This document shows positions 6,770 through 13,384 of a stretch of 15,335 nucleotides of DNA, one piece after another (the stretch's first letter is position 1; each line of letters begins with the position of its first letter). Both the position numbers and the translations under genes were made by a program. Source of the stretch: an uncultured Rubrobacteraceae bacterium (GTDB lineage Bacteria > Actinomycetota > Rubrobacteria > Rubrobacterales > Rubrobacteraceae); assembly GCA_902806015.1 (NCBI GenBank), contig CADCUZ010000025.1, positions 1-15,335 on the forward strand. Reading direction: 5' to 3'. The notes beneath the pieces were generated by a model. The model worked only from the letters and a program-made list of their open reading frames with translations. It had not been told where the DNA came from and did not search any database.

Positions 6770-7306
6770 CTAGGAGGCCCGCCGCGCCTCCGCCTCTTGG
6801 CGCGAGATCCTGGCGACCGGCAGCCACACCTCTTGCCTGGACCCGCCGTCCAGCCGGATCGCCGCGTCCTGCCCGCTCTCCGAGACGTACCGGACCTGCC
6901 CCGACCCGAGCGGCGTCTGCACCTGCTCCCCCACCGTCAACTCCCCCAGAAAAGCCTCCCGCAAAGCAGCCACGTAGGCGAGCGCGAGAGACCGCCCTAA
7001 ATGCGCCCCCTCGTCCCGCCTGTCCGCCACGAGGATGCCCGCGATCCTGTAAAGGTTGGCCCTGCTGACCTGGGAGACCAGACAAGCCCTGATCGTCTGT
7101 CGCACCAGCTCTTTCTCGAAAGGCGAGTACCGCTCCCCGCTCCGCTCCAGAATCGCGACGACCCGCGGCGCCGCCCGTCCGACCGCCTCCTCTACCGTCA
7201 ACCCGTTGACCCCGCGCTTGTAAACGTGCGGGTCCAAACGCTCCTCCTCCCGCGGACGCGGGACGCTCAACCATTCCTGACGCGCGCTGTTCTTCGTATC
7301 TGTCAT
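6770..7306 (-). CDS. Conserved-looking hypothetical protein with a possible SH3-like C-terminal domain
   Basis: A 178-residue soluble protein that I do not recognise. From the ATG at 7306 it has a charged N-terminus (about 1-30), then a helical middle (VEEAVGRAAPRVVAILERS, ELVRQTIRACLVSQVSRANL, LGRSLALAYVAALREAFLG). The last 45 residues, with GEQVQTPLGSGQVRYVSES and AIRLDGGSRQEVWLPVARIS, look like a small beta barrel of the SH3/KOW/Tudor sort; this is inference from pattern. No signal peptide or membrane helix. The frame is open back to 7474, but a perfect TATAAT box (7313-7318) sits 6 nt before the ATG at 7306, so I take that as start of both transcript and protein. It heads the operon with the lipid kinase, moaD and moaE. 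Confidence 0.75.
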   Translation of the reverse strand: MTDTKNSARQEWLSVPRPREEERLDPHVYKRGVNGLTVEEAVGRAAPRVVAILERSGERYSPFEKELVRQTIRACLVSQVSRANLYRIAGILVADRRDEGAHLGRSLALAYVAALREAFLGELTVGEQVQTPLGSGQVRYVSESGQDAAIRLDGGSRQEVWLPVARISRQEAEARRAS

Positions 7307-7312
7307 GCGGGA

Positions 7313-7318
7313 ATTATA
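7313..7318 (-). promoter_or_regulatory. Perfect -10 box giving a leaderless start
   Basis: On the minus strand a perfect TATAAT is followed after 6 nt by the ATG of the hypothetical gene (7306). There is no Shine-Dalgarno sequence in the gap. This spacing puts the transcript start on the A of ATG. No good -35 box is seen at 16-18 nt. It is the likely main promoter of the four-gene minus-strand operon. Confidence 0.65.
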
Positions 7319-7671
7319 CCTCACTGAAGCTAGTGAAACCAGTCCGAAGCGGCAGTTTGCCGCCACGTTCCCTGCGGCTTTGGCTGCGCCCTCGGCACGT
7401 CCTCGGCGGGGACCTTCAACATCCGGCAAAGTGTTTGCGCGGGTGGGCCCGGGCCGCCTGCCGCGCCGCATCAAGAGGATAGTGGCCGTCGATCCGTGCG
7501 GGCAATCGGCGTTCGGTTCTGTCCTCGCCTGACCCCATACGCCGAGCAGAGGACCGGCTGACGACCGGATCAGAAACGTGCCGACCGGCGCGGGGCGTCG
7601 TGCTGAAAGCCGCCGAAGACGGCTTTCTCCGGTGCGCTAAACTAGGAGACCTGCGACGGATGGAGAGCGAG
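7319..7671. other. Divergent intergenic region
   Basis: This 353-bp gap separates the minus-strand hypothetical/lipid kinase/moaDE operon from the plus-strand oxidase gene. I see no gene in it; both strands have open frames, but their composition is only what high GC gives by chance. Contents on the right side are three GACCGG copies (7552-7557, 7563-7568, 7583-7588) at offsets of 11 and 20 bp, a perfect 8-bp inverted repeat GAAAGCCG/CGGCTTTC (7605-7612 and 7620-7627), and a TAAACT possible -10 box (7638-7643) for the oxidase gene. Confidence 0.6.
7605..7643 (+). promoter_or_regulatory. Possible promoter with operator-like inverted repeat for the diiron oxidase gene
   Basis: GAAAGCCG (7605-7612) and CGGCTTTC (7620-7627) form a perfect 8-bp inverted repeat around CCGAAGA. 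It covers the place where a -35 box would sit for the TAAACT -10 candidate at 7638-7643, and no TTGACA-like box is present there. A regulator binding this repeat could control the gene. The hairpin has no T-run, so a terminator is less likely. Confidence 0.35.
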
Positions 7672-8400
7672 ATGAACCCCGAAGAGTTTCTCAACCGCTT
7701 AAAGCGCGAGGTTATCGGGCACGCAGCTTTGACGCATCCATTCCTGGAGAGGTTCGGGGATGGGGACGTGGGGGCGGAGGGGGTTCGGACGTTTGCGATC
7801 CAATACTACCGGCACGTCCGGGTGAGCCGGTTGTACCTGGCCTCGCTCATCTCCAACTGCGGGCACGACGAGGCGCTGCAGCTCGCGCTCGCGGAGGTCC
7901 TCTTCGACGAGTACGGACACCTGAACCCCGACGAGACGCATCCGGCCCTCTACAGGCGTTTTTTGGAGGCCCTCGGCGTCGCGGAGGAGGAGTGGGAGGG
8001 TCCGGCTACCCTGCCGGAGATAGACCTCTACATCACCGCGCACCGGGGTCTCTCAGGGCACCCGGACTTCCGGCTCGGGCTCGGGGCGCTCGGGCCTGCG
8101 AGCGAGTGGCCGGTGCCCCCAATCTACGTCCGCCTCGTGGAGGGGCTAAAGAAGGCGACGGGCCTGCCGGAGGAGGCGCTCGAAATCTTCACCAGCCACG
8201 TCACGATGGACGTCACCCACGCCCGCATAATGATGGACGCCATCGCCCCCTACACCGGGGATGAGGAGGGCCAGAGGCGGGTGCGGGAAGGCGCGATGCG
8301 CTCCCTAGACGCCCGCTCCGTGATGCTCGACGGGCTCTACAAGGCCGTCTTCCGCGAGCCGGTCCCGCTGCTGGGCGTCCCCGCCCGGGTCGGCGGCTAG
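7672..8400 (+). CDS. Heme-oxygenase-like diiron oxidase (TenA/PqqC-fold, iron-containing redox enzyme family)
   Basis: A 242-residue all-helical protein of the heme-oxygenase-like fold. Probable metal ligands match the diiron pattern of UndA/CADD-type enzymes: E80-x2-H83 in FDEYGH, E145 in GPASEW, and H176-x3-D180-x2-H183 in SHVTMDVTH. Family members activate O2 for N-oxygenation, oxidative decarboxylation or amino-acid cleavage, so an oxidase on a small molecule is likely; the substrate is unknown. The TenA-type thiaminase cysteine is not evident. I chose the ATG at 7672, preceded at 4 nt by GGAGAG; the ATG at 7660 with AGGAG 11 nt upstream is an alternative that adds four residues. The methyltransferase gene follows after 20 nt and is probably in the same operon. 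Confidence 0.85.
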   Translation: MNPEEFLNRLKREVIGHAALTHPFLERFGDGDVGAEGVRTFAIQYYRHVRVSRLYLASLISNCGHDEALQLALAEVLFDEYGHLNPDETHPALYRRFLEALGVAEEEWEGPATLPEIDLYITAHRGLSGHPDFRLGLGALGPASEWPVPPIYVRLVEGLKKATGLPEEALEIFTSHVTMDVTHARIMMDAIAPYTGDEEGQRRVREGAMRSLDARSVMLDGLYKAVFREPVPLLGVPARVGG

Positions 8401-8420
8401 AAGGCGCACGGGGCCGCTGC

Positions 8421-9155
8421 GTGGCCGGATGGTACCGTGAGGACTTGGCGTACATCCACGACGTCGGCCACGCCGATTTCGCTCTCCGGTCGGCGCCGGG
8501 CATCCTGGAGGTTCTGCAAGAGAACGGTATACCGGACGGACTGGTGGTCGACCTTGGGTGTGGCAGCGGGTTGTGGGCGCGGGAGCTATTGGGGGCCGGG
8601 TACCGGGTGCTTGGGATCGACATCTCCGAGTCGATGATCGAGATCGCGCGCGAGAAGGCGCCCGGGGCCGAGTTTCGCGTGGGGTCCCTGTTCGAGGCGG
8701 ACATCCCGCCGTGCGAGGCAGTGACGGCGGTGAGCGAGGTCCTGAACTACCTTTTCGACCCGGAGAACGAGGAGCGGGGGCCGGATCGTCTCTTCCGGCG
8801 CGTCCACGAGGCTTTGAGGCCGGGCGGCGTCTTCGTCTTCGACGTGCTGGGCCCGGGGCGAGTCCCCCCGGACGTCAAGCAGCGGAGCTTCTTGGAGGGC
8901 CGGGATTGGGCGGTGCTCACCGAGACGGAGGAGGACCGGGGGCGGAAGACGTTGACGCGCAGGATCGTCAGTTTCAGGCGGGTCGGGGAGCACTACAGGA
9001 GGGATGACGAGGTGCATCGCGTGCGGTTGTTCGAGCCGTCGGAGATGTCGGCTCAACTGCGCGCGGCGGGCTTCCGGGTCCGGACGGCGCGGTCCTACGG
9101 CGGCTACCCGCTGTCGAAGGGTCACGCGGCGTTCGTCGCCCGGAAACCGGCGTAA
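8421..9155 (+). CDS. Class I SAM-dependent methyltransferase
   Basis: A 244-residue Rossmann-fold methyltransferase. Motif I is VVDLGCGSG (42-50), the acidic residue at the end of strand 2 is D67 in VLGIDISESMIEIARE, and the post-motif EALRPGGVFVFDVLGPG is typical of small-molecule or generic Methyltransf_25-type enzymes. The C-terminal half has the usual FEPSEMSAQLRAAGF element. The acceptor is unknown. It starts at the GTG at 8421, 20 nt after the diiron oxidase stop, with no strong Shine-Dalgarno sequence, which suggests coupling to the upstream gene. The pairing implies one pathway in which a small molecule is oxidised and methylated; this is inference. Confidence 0.88.
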   Translation: MAGWYREDLAYIHDVGHADFALRSAPGILEVLQENGIPDGLVVDLGCGSGLWARELLGAGYRVLGIDISESMIEIAREKAPGAEFRVGSLFEADIPPCEAVTAVSEVLNYLFDPENEERGPDRLFRRVHEALRPGGVFVFDVLGPGRVPPDVKQRSFLEGRDWAVLTETEEDRGRKTLTRRIVSFRRVGEHYRRDDEVHRVRLFEPSEMSAQLRAAGFRVRTARSYGGYPLSKGHAAFVARKPA

Positions 9156-9191
9156 GCGCCGCGTCCGGGGGACCGAGAGCTCAACAAGGGG

Positions 9192-9197
9192 TATAAA
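9192..9197 (+). promoter_or_regulatory. -10 box of mutM, leaderless type
   Basis: TATAAA at 9192-9197 ends 6 nt before the mutM GTG at 9204, the same spacing as at the hypothetical gene. AAAGG just before the GTG may act as a weak ribosome-binding site, so a longer transcript from upstream is not excluded. The -35 region has only a weak GGGACC (9169-9174). Confidence 0.5.
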
Positions 9198-9203
9198 AGG
9201 TCC

Positions 9204-10064
9204 GTGCCGGAATTACCGGAGGTAGAGACGATAAAGAGAGACCTGCGCGAGCTCGTCGTCGGCTCCGGGGTTGAGGGCGTCGAGTTGCGCCACCCCGCCC
9301 TCGTGGAGCAACCCTCCTCCGAGGGGTTCGCCCGGCGGTTGAAGGGCGCGCGGGTAGTGGATGCGCGGCGGCGGGCGAAACACCTCATCGTGGACCTCGA
9401 CACGGGCGACGCCCTCGTGCTCCAGCTCAAGATCGGGGGCCAGTTACTCCTCGTCCCTCCGGTGGAGGAGCCGACGACGGACCTCATGCTCGTGCTGCGC
9501 CTGGACGGGGACCGCGGCCTCTTCCTGCGCGACGAGACCGGCTTCACTCGGGCGCGGCTTCTGGATGCCGAGGGGCTGGAGGGCCGGCTCTCGTCTTTGG
9601 GGCCCGAGCCGCTAGGAGAGGGGTTCGGACCCGGGTACCTGCGGGAGAAGGTGGGCTCGCGGCGGGCGCAGATAAAGGGCCTCCTCCTCGACCAGAAGGT
9701 GTCGGCCGGCGTCGGCAACATCTACGCGGACGAGGCCCTCTTCGACGCGAGGGTGCACCCGAGGCGCAAGGCGAACACGCTGACCGATGGGGAATGGGGC
9801 GCTCTCTGGTCCGCCGTTCGGGAGAACCTCGCGGCGGGTATAGAGCATCGGGGCACGACGTTCAGCCTGTACCGGGACCTGCTCGGCCGCAAGGGGCGCC
9901 ACCAGGACCACCTGCGCGTCTTCGTGCGGGGGGGTAAACCCTGCCCCGGCGGGTGCGGCGGGAAGGTCGTCAAGGAGATGGTGGCCGGGAGGGCCACGTA
10001 CCTGTGCCCCGCCTGCCAGCCCGAAGATGGCTCCGGGGGAGGCGGCCGGTTAGAATTGGAATAG
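9204..10064 (+). CDS. mutM: Formamidopyrimidine-DNA glycosylase (Fpg/MutM), divergent
   Basis: A 286-residue bifunctional glycosylase/AP lyase of oxidised-purine repair. It begins MPELPEVET; Pro2 becomes the catalytic N-terminal amine, with Glu3 beside it. K59 in RRRAKHL, the H2TH segment with SAGVGNIYADEALF (N172), and R263 in AGRATYLCPAC are conserved. Unusual points: the zinc finger reads C247-x3-C251 and C268-x2-C271 where the first pair is normally C-x2-C; the loop usually DPRRFG is DETGFT (110-115), so the Arg that contacts the orphan cytosine is missing while Phe114 stays; and the usual LxMTG segment is QLKIGGQ (74-80). These changes may alter lesion or opposite-base preference. The start is fixed by Pro2. 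A family paralogue rather than classic MutM is possible. Confidence 0.9.
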   Translation: MPELPEVETIKRDLRELVVGSGVEGVELRHPALVEQPSSEGFARRLKGARVVDARRRAKHLIVDLDTGDALVLQLKIGGQLLLVPPVEEPTTDLMLVLRLDGDRGLFLRDETGFTRARLLDAEGLEGRLSSLGPEPLGEGFGPGYLREKVGSRRAQIKGLLLDQKVSAGVGNIYADEALFDARVHPRRKANTLTDGEWGALWSAVRENLAAGIEHRGTTFSLYRDLLGRKGRHQDHLRVFVRGGKPCPGGCGGKVVKEMVAGRATYLCPACQPEDGSGGGGRLELE

Positions 10065-10157
10065 GAGGCTTCAGGGTATAGGTACAGGAGGGTTGCACAA
10101 TCCGGTTTAGTGGCTAAAACCCGCAGGTTGAAGCCAAGAATGGAAAGGGGAATAAAG
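10065..10157 (+). promoter_or_regulatory. Short upstream region of lpd with a possible promoter and imperfect inverted repeat
   Basis: TTGCAC (10093-10098) is followed after 16 nt by TAAAAC (10115-10120), a weak promoter candidate. GGTTTAG (10105-10110 region) and CTAAAACC (10114-10121) form an imperfect inverted repeat around TGG that overlaps it. At the right end GGAAAGGGG (10142-10150) is the ribosome-binding site 7 nt before the GTG. Confidence 0.3.
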
Positions 10158-11651
10158 GTGGCGGAGCAATTCGATCTCGTAATAATCGGTGGTGGGAACG
10201 CGGGGTACATACCCGCGATCCGGGCGAGCCAGCTCGGGATGAAGGTGGCGCTCATAGAGAAGCGCGAGGGGGGACACCTCGGAGGGACGTGCCTGAACGT
10301 CGGGTGCATCCCGACAAAGGCCTTGCTCCAGACGGCGCACCTGCTCCACGACGCCAAGAACGGCGCGGACTTCGGCGTCAAGACGGGCGAGGTGGAGTTC
10401 GACTACCCGCAGGCTGCCAAGAGAAGAGAACAGGTCGTGACGCAGCTGCGCAGGGGCGTGCAGGGCCTGATGAAGAAAAACAAGGTCACCCTCTACAACG
10501 GCGTCGGTTCCTTTGTCGAGCCGAAGAAAATCAAGGTGGAGAATGGCGACGGGTCCGAAGAGCTTGAAGCGAAGAACGTCCTCATCTCCACGGGGTCGGC
10601 GGTGAACACGCTGCCGGGGCTGGAGTTCGACGGGGAGAAGGTCATCTCCAGCGACGACATCGTGACCAACGATGAGTACTACCCCAAGAGCGTCATCATC
10701 CTCGGTTCCGGGGCCGTTGGCGTCGAGTTCGCCAGCATGTACAACGACTTCGGCACCGAAGTGACCATCGTCGAGATCCTGGACCGCCTCGTGCCGCTCG
10801 AGGATGCGGAGATCTCGGCCGCTTTGAAGAAAGAGTTCGAGAACCGCGGCATCAACGTCATGACGGGTACCAAGGCCGACCCCGGGAGCCTGGAGAAGAC
10901 GGACTCTGGTGTCAAGATCAAGATAGCCTCGGCCGACGCCGGCGAGAAGGAGGAGACCCAGGGCGAGGGCGGCTCCTACGGCGGCGAGGACCCGCCCATC
11001 GGCGAGGCCAGCGAAGCTGGGGGGGACACCATCGAGGCCGAGGCGTTGCTCGTGGCCGTCGGGCGGAAGACCGTTACCGAGGACCTCAACCTCGACGTGA
11101 CCGGTGTTGAGGTCAACGAGCGTGGGATCATCCAGGTAGACGGCTACGGCCAGACGGCCGAGGAGGGCGTCTACGCCGCCGGGGACGTGGTCGGGGGCTA
11201 CTGGCTGGCCCACGAGGCCGGCCACGAGGGCATCATCGCCGCCGAGCACATGGCCGGCGAGGACCCGATGCCGATGGACCGGAGCCTCGTCCCGCGCGTC
11301 ACCTTCTGCCGCCCGGAGATCGCCTCCTTCGGCCTCACGAAGGCGCAGGCCGAGGAAGAGGGCTACGAGGCCAAGGAGGCCAAGTTCCCCTTCATGGCCA
11401 TCGGCAAGGCGCTTATCGAGGGCGAGCCCAACGGCTTCTTTAAGATCGTCTCCGACGCCGAGACGGACATGATCCTGGGCATGCACGCCATTGGCCCGAA
11501 GGTGACCGACCTCATCACCGAGGGCGTCTTCGCCAAGCTCGTCGAGGGCACGCCGGAGGAGATCGGCATGACCATCCACCCGCACCCGAGCCTCTCGGAG
11601 GTGGTCGGCGAGGCGGCGATGGCCGCGCAGGGGCATCCGATTCATTTTTAG
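10158..11651 (+). CDS. lpdA: Dihydrolipoamide dehydrogenase (E3) with an acidic insertion
   Basis: A 497-residue FAD-dependent disulfide reductase that reoxidises dihydrolipoyl groups of 2-oxoacid dehydrogenase or glycine cleavage complexes using NAD. It has the FAD motif GGGNAGYIPAIRA (11-23), the redox disulfide C45/C50 in GGTCLNVGCIPTK, the NAD motif GSGAVGVEFA (183-192), the second FAD motif VYAAGDV (338-344) and the His-Glu pair H476/E481 in HPHPSLSE. Between the NAD domain and VAVGRK lies an unusual insertion of about 34 residues (257-290) rich in Glu, Gly and Ser. I chose the GTG at 10158, preceded by GGAAAGGGG; the frame is open to 10110 but AEQFDLVIIGGG is the normal family start. 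The neighbouring lipA and lipB make its cofactor partner. Confidence 0.93.
   Translation: MAEQFDLVIIGGGNAGYIPAIRASQLGMKVALIEKREGGHLGGTCLNVGCIPTKALLQTAHLLHDAKNGADFGVKTGEVEFDYPQAAKRREQVVTQLRRGVQGLMKKNKVTLYNGVGSFVEPKKIKVENGDGSEELEAKNVLISTGSAVNTLPGLEFDGEKVISSDDIVTNDEYYPKSVIILGSGAVGVEFASMYNDFGTEVTIVEILDRLVPLEDAEISAALKKEFENRGINVMTGTKADPGSLEKTDSGVKIKIASADAGEKEETQGEGGSYGGEDPPIGEASEAGGDTIEAEALLVAVGRKTVTEDLNLDVTGVEVNERGIIQVDGYGQTAEEGVYAAGDVVGGYWLAHEAGHEGIIAAEHMAGEDPMPMDRSLVPRVTFCRPEIASFGLTKAQAEEEGYEAKEAKFPFMAIGKALIEGEPNGFFKIVSDAETDMILGMHAIGPKVTDLITEGVFAKLVEGTPEEIGMTIHPHPSLSEVVGEAAMAAQGHPIHF
10926..11027 (+). other. Acidic Gly/Ser-rich insertion inside Lpd
   Basis: Residues 257-290 of Lpd (SADAGEKEETQGEGG, then SYGGEDPPIGEASEAGG) have no counterpart in typical E3 sequences, where strand residues KIK lead almost directly to ADxVLVAxGR. 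The segment is probably disordered and surface-exposed. The reading frame and flanking motifs are intact, so it is not a frameshift artefact. Confidence 0.65.
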
Positions 11652-11673
11652 CCGTCAGCCGTCAGCCGTCAGC
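11650..11673. repeat. Heptamer tandem repeat after lpd
   Basis: AGCCGTC is repeated three times without change (11650-11670), followed by a partial AGC. It begins on the lpd stop codon. There is no T-run and no hairpin, so it is not a terminator. Its period of 7 would shift a reading frame if copies changed. Confidence 0.8.
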
Positions 11674-11706
11674 GGGGGCCGCCACGCGCGGCCACTCTCT
11701 GTTGAC

Positions 11707-12152
11707 GTGACCGCGGAGTTCTTCTACAGGGACCCGGACGCGCCGCGGCCAAACCGGCCGATCGGGGTTGGTGCCCTGGCGCTGAGTGAGCGCGACGGGA
11801 TGCTAATTATGGAGCGACGGAGCGACCGCCGGCGGGGTGGGGGTTGGTCGGGGGCGTGGTCGAGGTGGAGGAGTCTCTGGAGGGTGCCCTGCGGCGCGAG
11901 GTGCGGGAGGAGACGGGGCCCGTTGTCGTGGGGGAGGAGCCGTTCGCCGTGTTCCCCGGGCCCTGGCGGGTCGTCCGGTATCCGGATGGGAACGTGGTGC
12001 GGTTGCTGTCGTTCGTGTTCAGGGTTCGCGCCGAGGACTTCGGTCCACTGCGGGTCTCGGAAGAGTCAGAAGAGTTGCGGTTCTTCCGGCGGGGGGAGCT
12101 CCCGGGCCTGGATATGATCGAGACGTCCGGCCCGATCCTGGACGCGTACTGA
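11707..12152 (+). pseudogene. Nudix hydrolase broken by a frameshift
   Basis: A Nudix gene read in two frames. From a GTG at 11707, frame 1 gives MTAEFFYRDPDAPRPNRPIG and MLIMERRSDR. At about 11825-11838, inside the G-rich CGGCGGGGTGGGGG, homology jumps to frame 3, which gives GWGLVGGVVEVEESLEGAL, RREVREETGP (Nudix box G, E and REVREETG all present), VFPGPWRVVRYPDG and a normal end at DAY, TGA 12150-12152. All parts of a 148-residue enzyme are present, so only one lesion separates it from function. It may be a young pseudogene, a sequencing error in the G-run, or (less likely) a programmed slip. A TTG at 11844 could start frame 3 alone but would lack the N-terminal strands. Confidence 0.75.
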
Positions 12153-12213
12153 GACCCGCCGCCGGGGATCTTTCCGGAGTAAACGAGCCTCCGGGTCACG
12201 TCGCCGCCGCGCG

Positions 12214-12256
12214 GGCGTCGGGACCACCTCAAGCCAGAGGCCCGTGGCCCGACGCC
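12214..12256 (+). terminator. Large hairpin upstream of lipA; possible U-tail-less terminator or leader structure
   Basis: GGCGTCGGG (12214-12222) pairs perfectly with CCCGACGCC (12248-12256). Past a single bulged A, CCAC (12224-12227) pairs with GTGG (12244-12247), giving 13 bp in all. No T-run follows. It lies before the probable lipA -10 box, so it more likely ends the Nudix transcript than regulates lipA. Confidence 0.45.
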
Positions 12257-12294
12257 ATCGGGTCCGGTTTCACGGCAGCGCCGACGTCTTGGGA

Positions 12295-12300
12295 TAAAAT
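12295..12300 (+). promoter_or_regulatory. Probable -10 box of the lipA operon
   Basis: TAAAAT at 12295-12300 (5 of 6 to TATAAT) lies about 30 nt before the lipA GTG, leaving room for a short leader with GAGGAG. The -35 region is weak. It would drive lipA, the nitronate monooxygenase-like gene and lipB. Confidence 0.45.
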
Positions 12301-12330
12301 GACCCCTCCCATACGTCGAAGAGGAGAACC

Positions 12331-13365
12331 GTGGCTCGCAGACAGATCAACGTCAAGGTCCTTGATAACGGCACGAAGACCTTCGAGGTGCGCCACCGCT
12401 GGGAAGACAGGCCCGTCCCCCCGCCGCCGGACGGCGCGCCTGTGGAGTACCTGCCCTTCAGGCAGCAGGTGAGGGGCGCCCCGGGGCTGCACGGACGCCC
12501 GGACTGGCTCAAGGCGAGGGTGCCGGACGGCGAGGTCTACAGGGACATCAAGGAAACCATGCGCGGCCTGAACCTGCACACGGTGTGCGAGGAGGCCCGT
12601 TGCCCGAACATCGGGGAGTGCTGGAACAACCGGACCGCGACGTTCATGATCCTCGGCAACGTCTGCACTCGCTCCTGCGGCTTCTGCGCCGTACTCACGG
12701 GCAAGCCGACCGAGCTGGACCTCGATGAGCCCCACCGCGTCGCCGACGCCGCGAAGAGGATGGGCCTTGAGCACGCCGTTGTCACGAGCGTGAACCGTGA
12801 CGAGCTTTCAGACGGCGGTGCGGGCATCTTCGCCGCCACGATCCGGGGGATAAGGGGGCAGGTCCCCGGCTGCGCCGTCGAGGTGCTCACCCCGGACTTC
12901 AAGGGGGACCGGCGCGCTATCCGGACCGTCATGGACGCCAGGCCCGACACCTTCAACCACAACATCGAGACCGTGCCGCGCCTCTACCCGGCCGTGAGGC
13001 CGCAAGCGAAGTTCGAGAGGTCCCTGGAGGTGCTACGGTACGCTAAGGAGCTGAACCCGGACGGCTTGACGAAGAGCGGGTTCATGGTTGGCCTGGGTGA
13101 GGTTGGGGATGAAATCCACGAGACCATGGCCGCCCTGCGCGAGCACGAGGTTGACATCCTGACCATCGGCCAGTACCTGCGCCCCTCGGAGAACCACCTG
13201 CCGATGAGCCGCTACTACAGGCCGAAGGAGTTTGCCGACCTGCGCAAGGCCGGCTTCGCGCTCGGCTTTAAGCACGTCGAAAGCGGGCCACTCGTGCGCT
13301 CCTCCTACCACGCCCACGAGCAGACCGCCGACGCGCGCGGGGGTGTCCTGGGGGCGAAGGCCTAG
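12331..13365 (+). CDS. lipA: Lipoyl synthase LipA
   Basis: A 344-residue radical SAM enzyme that inserts two sulfurs into octanoyl groups on lipoyl domains. The auxiliary cluster ligands are C86, C91 and C97 in [12 protein letters not shown], with the C-terminal RSSYHA (323-328) supplying the serine ligand. The radical SAM cluster is C112-x3-C116-x2-C119 in [20 protein letters not shown] and [13 protein letters not shown] are family signatures. The GTG at 12331 is preceded by GAGGAG. About 38 extra residues (including [12 protein letters not shown] and the run [10 protein letters not shown]) come before the usual family start near residues 40-60; the ribosome-binding site supports the long form, but an internal start cannot be excluded. 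It is followed after 19 nt by the nitronate monooxygenase-like gene, then lipB. Confidence 0.96.
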   Translation: MARRQINVKVLDNGTKTFEVRHRWEDRPVPPPPDGAPVEYLPFRQQVRGAPGLHGRPDWLKARVPDGEVYRDIKETMRGLNLHTVCEEARCPNIGECWNNRTATFMILGNVCTRSCGFCAVLTGKPTELDLDEPHRVADAAKRMGLEHAVVTSVNRDELSDGGAGIFAATIRGIRGQVPGCAVEVLTPDFKGDRRAIRTVMDARPDTFNHNIETVPRLYPAVRPQAKFERSLEVLRYAKELNPDGLTKSGFMVGLGEVGDEIHETMAALREHEVDILTIGQYLRPSENHLPMSRYYRPKEFADLRKAGFALGFKHVESGPLVRSSYHAHEQTADARGGVLGAKA

Positions 13366-13384
13366 AGAGAACGGGCACACGGCT

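Larger units (their letters stand above)
12153..12330 (+). other. Intergenic region between the Nudix pseudogene and lipA
   Basis: It holds three items: a 6-bp hairpin CCGGAG/CTCCGG (12174-12179 and 12189-12194) just after the Nudix stop; a large hairpin at 12214-12256; and, near lipA, a TAAAAT -10 candidate (12295-12300) followed by GAGGAG about 6 nt before the GTG. No gene is seen. Confidence 0.6.

Noticed and set aside
10107..11645. 512-codon minus-strand open frame covering lpd
   Set aside because: It is the antisense shadow of lpd, which has all E3 motifs; the minus frame is rich in Leu/Gly/His/Val with no recognisable domain.
12214..12256. Riboswitch upstream of lipA
   Set aside because: It is a simple long hairpin without the conserved loops of a known riboswitch class, and it probably lies before the lipA transcript start.
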